A DNA stretch of 64,000 bases from Psychrobacillus sp042944905 (GTDB taxonomy: Bacteria; Bacillota; Bacilli; Bacillales_A; Planococcaceae). The translations under genes and the position numbers were made by a program. Below, in pieces: positions 24,768-32,756 of the stretch. The notes under the pieces are model-generated. The model was not told where the DNA came from. It worked only from the letters and a program-made list of their open reading frames with translations, and ran no database searches. The number at the start of each line of letters is the position of its first letter. Positions within the stretch are counted from its first letter, which is position 1. The stretch is from NCBI RefSeq assembly GCF_042944905.1, contig NZ_CP168496.1, forward strand, positions 558,001 through 622,000, read 5' to 3'.

Positions 24768-25535
24768 ATGAAAAAAATTACTTATATTTTGATTGCAATA
24801 ACTTTTTTGATTAATCCTAGTAAGATTAATGCCCAAAGTGAGCAAATTGATTATAAACTTATATATGATACATTGATTACAACTCTTGACCCATCCATAC
24901 AAAAGGAAATTATTAATTACTATGGATATCTCAAACAATATGGTTTATATGATGCTAAGATTTTGAGTATTACAAGAGCGCATGAGGGAAGTTTTGATTT
25001 TAATGCAGAAGTCCAAGTAACAACATTTGAACATGCATATGACCCTCCTTATGGGAAGGAAACAATGACTTTTAATATAAGTCCATTTGGGGTTAAAACC
25101 ATTAGCTTTAAACATGAGGAAGAAAAATTAGAAAAGGATATAAATGAATTTTATAAAGCATTACTTTCAGATATAAAACAGTCTTTTAATATGAATTTAG
25201 AGTCTTACTCTTCTTACACATACAATCAATTGCAATATCAAGCGGAAATAAATAAGGAATTTAAATCACTATTTAATATTGCAGAAGAAATAGTAACCAA
25301 CATTTTACTTCCAGAGAGAAAGATACCCTACAAAAATGTGATTGACCCTGTAACCTTTATAAAAGGCAATACAGGATATATGGTCTTTAAAAAGTCCGAT
25401 GGTACAAATGTAAATTATCAAGTACAAAAGAAAGATGATAATTGGATAGTAACAGATAAAAATAGTAAACTTGGTAAGAAAATGGATTATAAATTGCCAT
25501 GGTATGTATGGGAAAAAAATAAACCTACTGATTAA
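24768..25535 (+). CDS. DUF3888-containing secreted protein
   Basis: 255 residues. A Sec signal peptide (KKITYILIAITFLINPSKIN, likely cleaved after INA) precedes a DUF3888-type domain at about 25-115, recognisable from LIYDTLITTLDPSIQKEIIN, YGLYDAKILSITR and YDPPYGKETMTFNI. The C-terminal half has no motif I can name. GAGAGG lies before the ATG. Secreted or wall-associated; function unknown. Confidence 0.65.
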   Translation: MKKITYILIAITFLINPSKINAQSEQIDYKLIYDTLITTLDPSIQKEIINYYGYLKQYGLYDAKILSITRAHEGSFDFNAEVQVTTFEHAYDPPYGKETMTFNISPFGVKTISFKHEEEKLEKDINEFYKALLSDIKQSFNMNLESYSSYTYNQLQYQAEINKEFKSLFNIAEEIVTNILLPERKIPYKNVIDPVTFIKGNTGYMVFKKSDGTNVNYQVQKKDDNWIVTDKNSKLGKKMDYKLPWYVWEKNKPTD

Positions 25536-25540
25536 TTTAT

Positions 25541-25669
25541 ATGCTTGAAACTCAGGCAAAGAAATTAAACCTTTTAGAAATTGATACGGAAGCTAGTATT
25601 ACGGCTAAACCATTTTTTGAACAGCGAGGGTACAAAATGATCAACATAGAACACTTGGAAGGTATATAA
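25541..25669 (+). pseudogene. C-terminal remnant of a GNAT acetyltransferase
   Basis: 42 residues (LETQAKKLNLLEIDTEASIT, then AKPFFEQRGYKMI) correspond to the last helix and strand of GNAT acetyltransferases, including the AxxFFxxxGY motif. The acetyl-CoA binding part is absent. There is no ribosome site. It is the second broken acetyltransferase of the accessory stretch. Confidence 0.6.
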
Positions 25670-25740
25670 GTTTTCCTAACGTTAGTTTGGCTTAGTGATT
25701 GTTTCGTAATTAACGCATCCCAGAGCCCCTACTTCCACAT

Positions 25741-25781
25741 AAAAAAGAGACCCAAAAGCCATTTAATACGACTTTTGAGTC
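25741..25781 (-). terminator. Terminator of topB
   Basis: GACCCAAAAG pairs with CTTTTGAGTC (one mismatch); on the minus strand it is followed by six T. Confidence 0.75.
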
Positions 25782-25790
25782 ACTTTTTTA

Positions 25791-27980
25791 TTACTTCAAA
25801 TTCAACTTCTTTAAGGCTTCTGCAAGCGCATTATTCATAGGTTCTTCTTCTTGGTTTTGTTTCTTTAAGTATTTTTGCACATCGCGTTTATCCACTTTTC
25901 CACCAGAACTCTTTTTACGACGTTCGAAGGCAGATAGTTTTTCACGATAGCCACATTTACATGTGAAGATTTGTCCTTCGCCTTCTCCTCGAAGTTCGAG
26001 CTTTTTCTTACATTGTGGACAACGAGCGTTTGTAACTCTAGCAACGTTTTTACGATGTCCACATTCGCGATCTTGGCAAACGAGCATTTTACCTTTTTTG
26101 CCGTTTACCTCTAACATTGGTTTACCGCAATCTGGGCAGCTTTTTGTTGAAACATTATCATGTTTAAACTTTTTATCGCTGTTTTTAATGTCATGTACAA
26201 TTGTTTTTGTATAGACTTTCATTTCATTAATAAAAACATTTTTGTTCAATTTGCCTTTTGCGATAGCTTCTAGTTTTTGCTCCCATTCAGCTGTAAGTGC
26301 AGGGGTTTTTAAGTCAGATGGAACTAATTCGAGCAGTTGTTTACCTTTTGAAGTCAGGTAAATGTCTTTACCTTTTTTCTCCATAAGGAAAGAATTGAAG
26401 AGCTTTTCAATAATGTCTGCTCTGGTAGCAACTGTTCCTAATCCACCCGTTTTATCGAGTGTTTTTGCTAGTTCTTTATCTTGTGTACCCATATATTTTG
26501 CTGGGCTTTCCATTGCAGTAAGTAAGGTACCTTCATTAAATCTTGCTGGAGGTCTTGTTTGCCCAGAAGTTTCTGTAACCAATTTAATAGATAACTTATC
26601 GCCTTTTTCAATACGAGGAAGTATCTGTTCCTTCATTTCTTCTACATTTTCATCTTCCTCAAAACGGTTTTCATACACTTCCTTCCAACCAGATGAAAGA
26701 ATAGTTTTACCTTTTGCTACGAATGTTTCGTCTCCAATAGAAGCTTTAACTGTAATTTGTTCATATTCGAAAGGAGGGTAGAGTACTGCTATAAAACGTT
26801 TCACAACTAAGTCATATATTTTGCGTTCTTTATCCGTGAAGTTAGTTAGATTAACAATTTCTTCTGTCGGTATGATGGCATGATGATCTGATACTTTACT
26901 ATCATCTACAAAGGCCTTATTTGCTTTAATCGGTTTAAGTAAAACTTTGTTAGCAAGTTGTCTATATTGCCCGATGCCGCATGACTTTAGACGTTCTTGT
27001 AGTGTTTCAACAATATCACTTGAAAGGTATCTTGAATCCGTACGAGGATATGTTAATACTTTGTGGCGTTCATACAATGTTTGCATAATGCCAAGCGTTT
27101 CTTTGGCAGAATAACCAAAAATCTTATTTGCATCACGCTGTAATTCTGTTAAATCGTAAAGTTGTGGTGCAAAGCTTTTCTTCTGTTTCTTATCAACTTC
27201 CACAATTGTACCTTGCTTTTTATCTACTTTTGCAACAATCTGTTCTACTTTTTCTTTGGAAAATGTGCGAGTGTCGTTTGTTTGTTTATCTATCCATGTT
27301 AGCTTTAGTTTTTGGTCTGTATGTGCTTCAATTCCGTAATACGTCTTCGCTTTGAAATTGCGTATTTCTTCTTCTCTTTTCGCAATCATTGCGACTGTTG
27401 GGGTTTGGACACGTCCACATGATAACTGCGCATTAAATTTACTAGTAAGTGCTCGAGTCGCATTTAATCCGATATACCAATCAGCTTCCGAACGCGCAAC
27501 TGCTGCATGATATAGGTTTTCGTAGGCCTTTCCAGGTTTCAAATTTTGAAAACCTTCTTTAATTGCTTTATCTGTAACGGATGAGATCCATAAACGTTTA
27601 ATCGGCTTATTTACTTTTGCTTTTTCAATAATCCATCTAGCAACTAATTCACCCTCGCGTCCAGCGTCAGTTGCTACAATAATATCACTGACATCTGTGC
27701 GAACTATTTGACTTTTGACCGCATTGTACTGTTTACTTGTTTGTTTAATGACAACTAACTTTAAGTCATTCGGAAGCATAGGTAAGTCTTCCAGATTCCA
27801 TGTTTTATATTTGGTATCGTACACTTCAGGATCTGCGAGTGTAACAAGATGCCCGAGTGCCCAAGTTACGATATATTTATCTCCTTCTAAAAATCCATTC
27901 CCTTTTTTATTGCAATTCAATACCCGTGCGATATCACGAGCTACGGAAGGTTTTTCTGCGATTACTACACTTTTCTTCAT
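25791..27980 (-). CDS. topB: DNA topoisomerase III
   Basis: 729-residue type IA topoisomerase that relaxes and decatenates DNA. The Toprim domain begins KSVVIAEKPSVARDIARVLN with the DAGREGEL acidic triad; the active-site tyrosine is in TYPRTDSRYLS; the gate domains follow. The C-terminus has two four-cysteine zinc ribbons (CPDCGKPM to CQDRECGH, then CPQCKKKLEL to CKCGY) and a basic tail. Length is as in B. subtilis TopB. The start codon is followed directly by the conserved N-terminus. It is a single gene. Confidence 0.95.
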   Translation of the reverse strand: MKKSVVIAEKPSVARDIARVLNCNKKGNGFLEGDKYIVTWALGHLVTLADPEVYDTKYKTWNLEDLPMLPNDLKLVVIKQTSKQYNAVKSQIVRTDVSDIIVATDAGREGELVARWIIEKAKVNKPIKRLWISSVTDKAIKEGFQNLKPGKAYENLYHAAVARSEADWYIGLNATRALTSKFNAQLSCGRVQTPTVAMIAKREEEIRNFKAKTYYGIEAHTDQKLKLTWIDKQTNDTRTFSKEKVEQIVAKVDKKQGTIVEVDKKQKKSFAPQLYDLTELQRDANKIFGYSAKETLGIMQTLYERHKVLTYPRTDSRYLSSDIVETLQERLKSCGIGQYRQLANKVLLKPIKANKAFVDDSKVSDHHAIIPTEEIVNLTNFTDKERKIYDLVVKRFIAVLYPPFEYEQITVKASIGDETFVAKGKTILSSGWKEVYENRFEEDENVEEMKEQILPRIEKGDKLSIKLVTETSGQTRPPARFNEGTLLTAMESPAKYMGTQDKELAKTLDKTGGLGTVATRADIIEKLFNSFLMEKKGKDIYLTSKGKQLLELVPSDLKTPALTAEWEQKLEAIAKGKLNKNVFINEMKVYTKTIVHDIKNSDKKFKHDNVSTKSCPDCGKPMLEVNGKKGKMLVCQDRECGHRKNVARVTNARCPQCKKKLELRGEGEGQIFTCKCGYREKLSAFERRKKSSGGKVDKRDVQKYLKKQNQEEEPMNNALAEALKKLNLK

Positions 27981-28213
27981 GTTTAAACATCCTTTCCACG
28001 GTAACCATTGAGTTTAAATATAGCATAAAACGTAGCAATTGTTAGAAAAGCAGAGACTAAAGTTAAGTTATTAGATGTTACGGATTTATTAATTAAATCT
28101 AATACAATTAACAATTGAATACTGGAGAACCTTCTCACAACATTAGGTACTGTTCTTTTTCACATCAAATAGTTTTGAATCTAAGAGGAAGAGAGAGGAT
28201 TGTTTATGTTGAA

Positions 28214-28262
28214 GGCTGCCCATCAGTCAATTAAATTATTGACTTTTGGGACAGCCTTTTTA
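28214..28262 (+). terminator. Orphan plus-strand terminator between topB and a minus-strand gene
   Basis: AGGCTGCCC and AGTCAAT pair with ATTGACT and GGGACAGCCT to give a long hairpin followed by TTTTT. No plus-strand protein gene lies upstream, since topB runs the other way. The region 27981-28213 has no coding signal, so the terminator may end a small RNA (inference). Confidence 0.55.
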
Positions 28263-28318
28263 GAAGACAAAAGAAAATATAACCTAACTAGTTATTCTTT
28301 TTATAATCTTCTTTAATA

Positions 28319-28663
28319 CTAAAGAATCTGTACTAATTCTGAGTTTAAAACTCGTTGAGCAGTAATTATAACACCTGAAGCTGTTCTTCCGTAAGCGGTA
28401 TATAATCCGCCGGTTTGATTAGGAACAATTTCAGTTTCATATTGAAACGCTCCTCCAACTAAATTTAGTGTTACAAAAGTAGAAGCATTTGCACCTACGC
28501 TGAAGTTAGATGATGAAAGAAGTCTTCTTGTTCCGTTGAGTCTAAAAACTCTGACTACTCCTGTAAGTGTACCTCCAGTACGATTGAGGATTTTAACTCG
28601 AACATTAGTTGCATTAGCAGGTTGATTTCCAATGTTTTCAATTGGCCCAGTTGTTAAAGGCAT
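28319..28663 (-). CDS. Small beta-rich protein, unknown, possibly spore-surface
   Basis: 114 residues with no signal peptide and no cysteine. Nearly the whole protein is alternating beta pattern rich in N, G, T and V (NVRVKILNRTGGTLTGVVRV, then NFSVGANASTFVTLNLVGG), like a single beta-sandwich. AGGAGGTG lies upstream of the ATG. Such small cysteine-free beta proteins occur among spore coat or exosporium components of Bacillales, but I cannot name a family. It is a single gene; an 18-bp palindrome lies about 30 bases upstream. Confidence 0.6.
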   Translation of the reverse strand: MPLTTGPIENIGNQPANATNVRVKILNRTGGTLTGVVRVFRLNGTRRLLSSSNFSVGANASTFVTLNLVGGAFQYETEIVPNQTGGLYTAYGRTASGVIITAQRVLNSELVQIL

Positions 28664-28693
28664 ATAGCATACACCTCCTCACATTGATGGAGT

Positions 28694-28711
28694 TATAATC
28701 TGCAGATTATA
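28694..28711 (-). promoter_or_regulatory. Perfect 18-bp palindrome upstream of the beta-rich gene
   Basis: TATAATCTGCAGATTATA is an exact palindrome 31 bases before the start codon. It includes TATAAT and could overlap the -10 region, as an operator would. Confidence 0.35.
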
Positions 28712-28942
28712 TCGACATTCTATTCAGTAATCTATTATTGCTCTAGACGGGTTAATCAATTTCTATAATATAAACTCACAGAGAAGATTATTTTGGTTAA
28801 TTATAAACATTTATTCGTTAACTAAATGTATTTGATAATCTTGATTTAGAAAAAATCGTTGTTGTTACTGTATAAATTAAGTTTAAATACTTCCCTTCGA
28901 AAAATAAATACACTACAATGAGTAATGCGAGGTGATAAAGCC

Positions 28943-29356
28943 GTGTTGATTCGAAAATTTAAAATAAATGAAAGCGGATTGAATCGCTTTTTTGGACCTC
29001 TTGAGGCAAAAATTTTGGACATTTTATGGAACGATGTGGAAATGACCATTAAAAATGTTCAGCAAGTTCTTGATCAGGAAAAATTGACAAATTTCAACAC
29101 CGTTATGACTGTCATGAATCGATTAGTAGAAAAGGGAATTCTTCAGAAGAGGGTAGAAGGAAGATCCTTTTTATATCAACCGATTCAAACAAGAGTTGAG
29201 TTTTTGCATACGCAGTCAAAAGAGATGACAAACGAATTAATGGATGAATTCGGAAACGTTGTTGTAAGTCATATGCTAGATGCACTGGAAGACGTAGATG
29301 ATGAGCTTGTTGCTAAACTCGAACATAAAATTAAACAATTGAAGAAGGAATTATAA
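28943..29356 (+). CDS. BlaI/MecI-family repressor
   Basis: 137 residues. The winged helix covers the first 75 residues (FFGPLEAKILDILWNDVEMT, LDQEKLTNFNTVMTVMNRL, ILQKRVEGRSFLY) and the helical dimerisation tail follows. GTG 28943 is used because AGGTG lies 8 bases upstream; TTG 28946 is an alternative. BlaI-type repressors bind TACA/TGTA dyads and are cleaved after their membrane partner senses a signal. An ACTACA half-site occurs at 28912 in its own promoter region and a full dyad at 30225. Confidence 0.88.
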   Translation: MLIRKFKINESGLNRFFGPLEAKILDILWNDVEMTIKNVQQVLDQEKLTNFNTVMTVMNRLVEKGILQKRVEGRSFLYQPIQTRVEFLHTQSKEMTNELMDEFGNVVVSHMLDALEDVDDELVAKLEHKIKQLKKEL

Positions 29357-29359
29357 TTT

Positions 29360-30208
29360 ATGTCTAAGCGTCCATCTTCTCGTATGTTTTTCGTGTCACT
29401 TTTCATTTCTGGTACCATTTTTATTCAAATGGCTTTATACGTCATTGCAATGTTGGCAGGCTGGAATATCAAGTTTAATTTAGTGGAAGTATGTCATAGT
29501 ACATTAAAATCAATTGGACTGTCCTCACTCGAATATGTTCTCGATGCGCTCGTAATTTATACGCTACTATTTTCGTTTTGGAAAATGGGTTCGCAATTAG
29601 TACATGCTTCTCGAATGAAAAGAAGATTTCAGCAATATAGAGAGAAAATGTTGACTATCGATATGAATGAAATGTATACAAATGGAAAAGAGGACCTGGT
29701 TGTTATCTCTTATCCAGGACCAATTGCTATTACCATGGGGTTTATTCGACCTAAAATTGTTATTTCAACTGGTTTGATAAAACTTTTAAATGAAGAGGAA
29801 TTAAAAGCGGTCATATCTCATGAGAAATACCATAAAGAAAATCGTGATCCTCTAAAAATCTTTTTGCTTTCCCTTTTTGCGTCTACGATGGGCTATATTC
29901 CCATACTGAAATGGTTTAATCAGAAATATAGAATTATTCAGGAAGTATTGGCGGATGAATTTGCAATTGAAAAACAGAAAACGTCGGTGAATTTGGGCAG
30001 TGCCCTTTTGAAAATGTTAAAGGTAGGGAAACAAGAAAAAATGCCTTTTACGTATGTGTCTTTTGCCGATACGTCTGTAAATTACCGGATTGAATATATG
30101 TTAAATCCGGTAAAGAAAATCCAATTAAAGATTCCGTTGGAGGTAGCATTTATATCTTTAGCTATATTTAGTTTAATCTGTGCATTTTTTATTTACGCGC
30201 TAGCGTAA
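29360..30208 (+). CDS. M56-family membrane metallopeptidase (BlaR1-like, no sensor domain)
   Basis: 282 residues. Membrane helices lie near 10-35, 55-75, 165-185 and 262-282; the zinc peptidase motif HEKYH is at 154-158 with ADEFA downstream as third ligand. It lacks the extracellular penicillin-binding domain of true BlaR1, so the signal must be sensed differently. It starts 3 bases after the blaI stop and is cotranscribed. It would inactivate the repressor upon signalling. Confidence 0.85.
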   Translation: MSKRPSSRMFFVSLFISGTIFIQMALYVIAMLAGWNIKFNLVEVCHSTLKSIGLSSLEYVLDALVIYTLLFSFWKMGSQLVHASRMKRRFQQYREKMLTIDMNEMYTNGKEDLVVISYPGPIAITMGFIRPKIVISTGLIKLLNEEELKAVISHEKYHKENRDPLKIFLLSLFASTMGYIPILKWFNQKYRIIQEVLADEFAIEKQKTSVNLGSALLKMLKVGKQEKMPFTYVSFADTSVNYRIEYMLNPVKKIQLKIPLEVAFISLAIFSLICAFFIYALA

Positions 30209-30224
30209 TTTTTTTACCAATCAC

Positions 30225-30239
30225 ACTACATAGTGTAGT
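30225..30239 (+). promoter_or_regulatory. BlaI-type operator before the bdbD-like gene
   Basis: ACTACA-TAG-TGTAGT is a perfect inverted repeat matching the BlaI/MecI operator core TACA/TGTA. It lies 20 bases before the TTG start of the thiol oxidoreductase gene. Confidence 0.65.
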
Positions 30240-30259
30240 TATAATTAGGAGTGTTTATT

Positions 30260-30904
30260 TTGTCAAAGAAAATATTTTGGATTATTGGTATAGTAGCAGT
30301 CTGTTTAATAGCGATTATTGTATTAACAGATGTGAAAGAAAAGGGAGTTAATATTGAATACGAAGGACAACCGTATCTAGGGGAAAAGTCAGCACCAGTT
30401 GAAATTGTGGAATTTGGTGATTATAAATGTCCACACTGTGAAGAGTTTAATAATAGTCTCTTTCCAATTATTAATAAAGAATTAGTGGAAACAGGCAAAG
30501 CAAAGTTTTACTTCATGAATTATTCATTTATTGCTGCTGATTCTACAACAGCTGCACAATTTGCGGAAACAGTTTACAAGGAACTTGGCAATGAAAAGTT
30601 CTGGGAATTCCATCGTCTACTATTTGCAAATCAAACAACAGAATCTGGCCAAGAAAATGAAATGACAGAAGAATTTTTAAAGGCAGTTTTAGAGAAAGTA
30701 GCAAGTCCAGAAGAGACGGAAAAAGTAATGCTAGCTTTTAGTAAAAATGAAGGAAAAGAAGCTTGGGACAAAGATATGGCTACGGCAAAAAATCTGGGAG
30801 TCTCTTCCACACCATCGATCTTTATAGGCGGAAAAGAATTCAAGGGAAGAACAATGGATGATTTTATAAAAATGGTGGAAGAGGCTGCTGCAAGTGGTAA
30901 ATAA
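30260..30904 (+). CDS. bdbD: Membrane-anchored DsbA-like thiol oxidoreductase (BdbD-like)
   Basis: 214 residues. An N-terminal membrane anchor (IFWIIGIVAVCLIAIIVL) precedes a thioredoxin fold of the DsbA type with active site CPHC at residues 57-60 and the cis-proline region SSTPSIFIGG. It introduces disulfides in exported proteins. TTG 30260 is chosen because AGGAG lies 8 bases upstream; the GTG nine bases earlier overlaps that site. The 3' end overlaps the next gene by 11 bases, so the pair is coupled. Confidence 0.87.
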   Translation: MSKKIFWIIGIVAVCLIAIIVLTDVKEKGVNIEYEGQPYLGEKSAPVEIVEFGDYKCPHCEEFNNSLFPIINKELVETGKAKFYFMNYSFIAADSTTAAQFAETVYKELGNEKFWEFHRLLFANQTTESGQENEMTEEFLKAVLEKVASPEETEKVMLAFSKNEGKEAWDKDMATAKNLGVSSTPSIFIGGKEFKGRTMDDFIKMVEEAAASGK

Positions 30905-31298
30905 ACCTCTTCTCTTAGCTTGGATAGCATCCATATTAGCAATGGTAGGGAGTTTGTTTTTTAGTGAACGTATGGGTTTTATTCCTTGTACACTTTGCTG
31001 GTATCAACGAATTTTGATGTATCCACTTGTATTTTTCCTAGGCATTGCTTTTTACAGAAATGATCGAGAAATTTATAAGTATGTGTTGCCGATTTCAGTC
31101 ATTGGACTAGTTGTTTCAAGTTATCACTATGCTTTGCAAAAAATCCCATCCATGCATGAATTCAGCGCATGCACGAGCGGGGTTCCATGCTCAGGTCAAT
31201 ATATTAACTGGCTCGGTTTTGTAACAATTCCTTTTTTAGCGCTCATAGCATTTACCATCATCACAATTATGATGCTAATGCTTATGAAGCGTAAATAA
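30894..31298 (+). CDS. bdbC: Disulfide bond formation protein B family (BdbC-like)
   Basis: 134 residues with four membrane helices. The two redox cysteine pairs of the DsbB/BdbC family are present: CTLC in FIPCTLCWYQRILMYP and C-x5-C in SACTSGVPCSGQ. It reoxidises the DsbA-like partner and passes electrons to the quinone pool. It starts with GTG inside the preceding gene. No terminator is evident directly after it. Confidence 0.92.
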   Translation: MVNKPLLLAWIASILAMVGSLFFSERMGFIPCTLCWYQRILMYPLVFFLGIAFYRNDREIYKYVLPISVIGLVVSSYHYALQKIPSMHEFSACTSGVPCSGQYINWLGFVTIPFLALIAFTIITIMMLMLMKRK

Positions 31299-31310
31299 TA
31301 ATTATTTTCT

Positions 31311-31352
31311 TTGGCCTCCTGCTGGAGTCGCCACCTTTCACTACAATCCATT
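31311..31352 (+). repeat. Fragment of the GC-rich/MITE-like repeat
   Basis: GGCCTCCTGCTGGAGTCGCC followed by a diverged tail matches one end of the element at 3554-3744. Confidence 0.65.
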
Positions 31353-31551
31353 AAGTGAGTAGTACTTAACAAGAAGATTTATAATTTAGCTGAGCTATCG
31401 CTAAGATGATGTAAATAGTTTAAGTAAACGAAGTGATCATGTCATTGTTGAATAAGAGGTGCTATTGCTTTTTAAAGATTAAAAAAGTATATGAAATATC
31501 GTGTCCATTGTGTTTTTAGTTTCGCAGGATTGTCTAACGCTAATTTGTGCC

Positions 31552-31690
31552 ATCTCACATAAAGTTAACTCTTTACATAGAGAGATGGTTGCTCTCACGA
31601 TAAAGTTGGTTGCTTTCTTCAAGGCGTTTGTTGCTTTCAGTGTAGAATCTGTAGCTTTCATCTTACATTTAGTCGCTCTATGACAGTTTT
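31552..31690 (+). repeat. 21-bp periodic array, TTGGT type, locus B
   Basis: Five units with cores at 31587, 31608, 31629, 31650 and 31671, exactly 21 apart (GGTTGCT, GGTTGCT, TGTTGCT, TGTAGCT, AGTCGCT). The left flank GTGCCATCTCACA...AAGTTAA matches locus D. The array is open in one frame with a repeated LVAF/FVAF heptad, but has no ribosome site. Confidence 0.87.
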
Positions 31691-31744
31691 TAACTTTTTA
31701 GTTGTGCATTTAAACTTAATAACACTAGTAATCCTGTGTAATTT

Positions 31745-32080
31745 GAGAAAAATAGATAGTATTCATTGATAAAGAAGGCTTTAGCGGACGAAATTGCATC
31801 TTCGTCAACTTTTAAAAGAATAGGAAAGAATTTATTCTCTCATTAACCAAATCTAGTGCACCATGTCTCTAAATATTCCAAAAGGCGACGGATAAACATC
31901 CGCCACAAGATTACAGAAAAAAACGGATCGTGAAGTGACGCAGTCACTTCACGATCCATAGCACTAACGGTAATAGTGTAGCCAATTTTTTTTTTTGCGA
32001 CGAGTAACCGCAGGAGCAGATGTTTTGTCCAAAGCACTCTGGAAATAGTAAAGACAAGATGCACTTAAAGAACGTTTGCA
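31745..32080 (+). repeat. Roughly 300-bp structured repeat, copy 1
   Basis: Begins with an AGCGGACGAA-containing segment, then AGTGCACCATGTCTC (31855 onward), a perfect 15-bp hairpin (31925-31939 with 31943-31957), and ends with GGAAATAG..AAAGACAAGATGCACT, which is an imperfect inverted repeat of the 31855 segment. The homolog at 59462-59757 keeps the hairpins with different bases. Coding is unlikely. Confidence 0.8.
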
Positions 32081-32114
32081 TTTTTCTTATAACAGATAAA
32101 GTCATTTTATTTGC

Positions 32115-32132
32115 ATACCCCTTATAGGTATA
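32115..32132 (+). promoter_or_regulatory. CsoR-type operator in the csoR promoter
   Basis: ATACCCC-TTAT-AGGTATA matches the CsoR palindrome (TACCC...GGGTA) and directly abuts the likely -10 box TATAAT at 32129-32134. Copper-loaded CsoR would release it. Confidence 0.75.
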
Positions 32133-32165
32133 ATATAATGACATTAAGGATTGGAGGTTGCTTTG

Positions 32166-32492
32166 TTGGACAATGTAAAAGAAGAGGGTACAATCGAATC
32201 AGATATGACTTGTCGAAAAAGTCATCATCCGGAACATGTAAAAAAAGATTTAACAAATCGTTTAAATCGAATAGAAGGTCAGATTCGAGGAATTAAAGGC
32301 ATGGTAGACAAAGATGTCTATTGTGATGATATTATTACCCAGCTTTCTGCGACTCAATCAGCTTTGAATAGTGTGGCAAAGGTCCTTTTGCAAGGCCATC
32401 TAAAAGGTTGTGTAGTGGAAAGGCTAGCTGAAGGTGATAATGAAGTGCTAGACGAGTTATTAGTAACGTTTCAAAAATTAATGAGAAAATAA
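32166..32492 (+). CDS. csoR: Copper-sensing repressor CsoR
   Basis: 108 residues, all-helical CsoR/RcnR family. The Cu(I) ligands Cys53 (VYCDD), His78 and Cys82 (LLQGHLKGC) give the C-H-C signature of copper sensors. The DNA-contact helix region is KDLTNRLNRIEGQIRGIKGM. TTG 32166 is preferred, with GGAGG 8 bases upstream. It represses this operon and copA through the operators at 32115 and 32757; Cu(I) binding derepresses. Confidence 0.93.
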   Translation: MDNVKEEGTIESDMTCRKSHHPEHVKKDLTNRLNRIEGQIRGIKGMVDKDVYCDDIITQLSATQSALNSVAKVLLQGHLKGCVVERLAEGDNEVLDELLVTFQKLMRK

Positions 32493-32507
32493 GAGGAGGA
32501 ATTTTAT

Positions 32508-32717
32508 ATGGTAAGTCAAGTTACATTAAATGTGCAAGGAATGTCATGTGGTCATTGTGTAAATGCAGTGGAAAGTAATGTTGGAAAATTAGATGGCGTG
32601 GAGCAAGTTAATGTTCATTTAGAGACTGGAAAAGTAGATGTATCATTTGATGAAAAAAAAATAACAGTTGAGAAAATTAAAGAAACGATTGATGATCAAG
32701 GATACGAAGTGAAATAA
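32508..32717 (+). CDS. copZ: Copper chaperone CopZ
   Basis: 69-residue HMA-domain protein with the Cu(I) site MSCGHC (Cys14, Cys17) and the ferredoxin-like babbab pattern through VDVSFDEKKITVEKIKETI. It passes Cu(I) to the N-terminal domains of CopA and to CsoR. AGGAGG lies upstream of the ATG, 15 bases after csoR. Confidence 0.94.
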   Translation: MVSQVTLNVQGMSCGHCVNAVESNVGKLDGVEQVNVHLETGKVDVSFDEKKITVEKIKETIDDQGYEVK

Positions 32718-32719
32718 AT

Positions 32720-32744
32720 GAGTGCTGTAAAGGCGCTCTTTTTC
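32720..32744 (+). terminator. Terminator between copZ and copA
   Basis: GAGTGC pairs with GCGCTC across a 7-base loop, followed by TTTTT. The stem is short, so read-through is likely; copA has its own operator downstream. Confidence 0.55.
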
Positions 32745-32756
32745 TAACAAAAATAT

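Noticed and set aside
25963..27355. Plus-strand frames opposite topB
   Set aside because: They are antisense shadows of a well-conserved enzyme gene without start signals.
31843..32144. Minus-strand frames in the structured repeat as small proteins
   Set aside because: The two genomic copies agree better in base pairing than in protein sequence, and no ribosome site is present.
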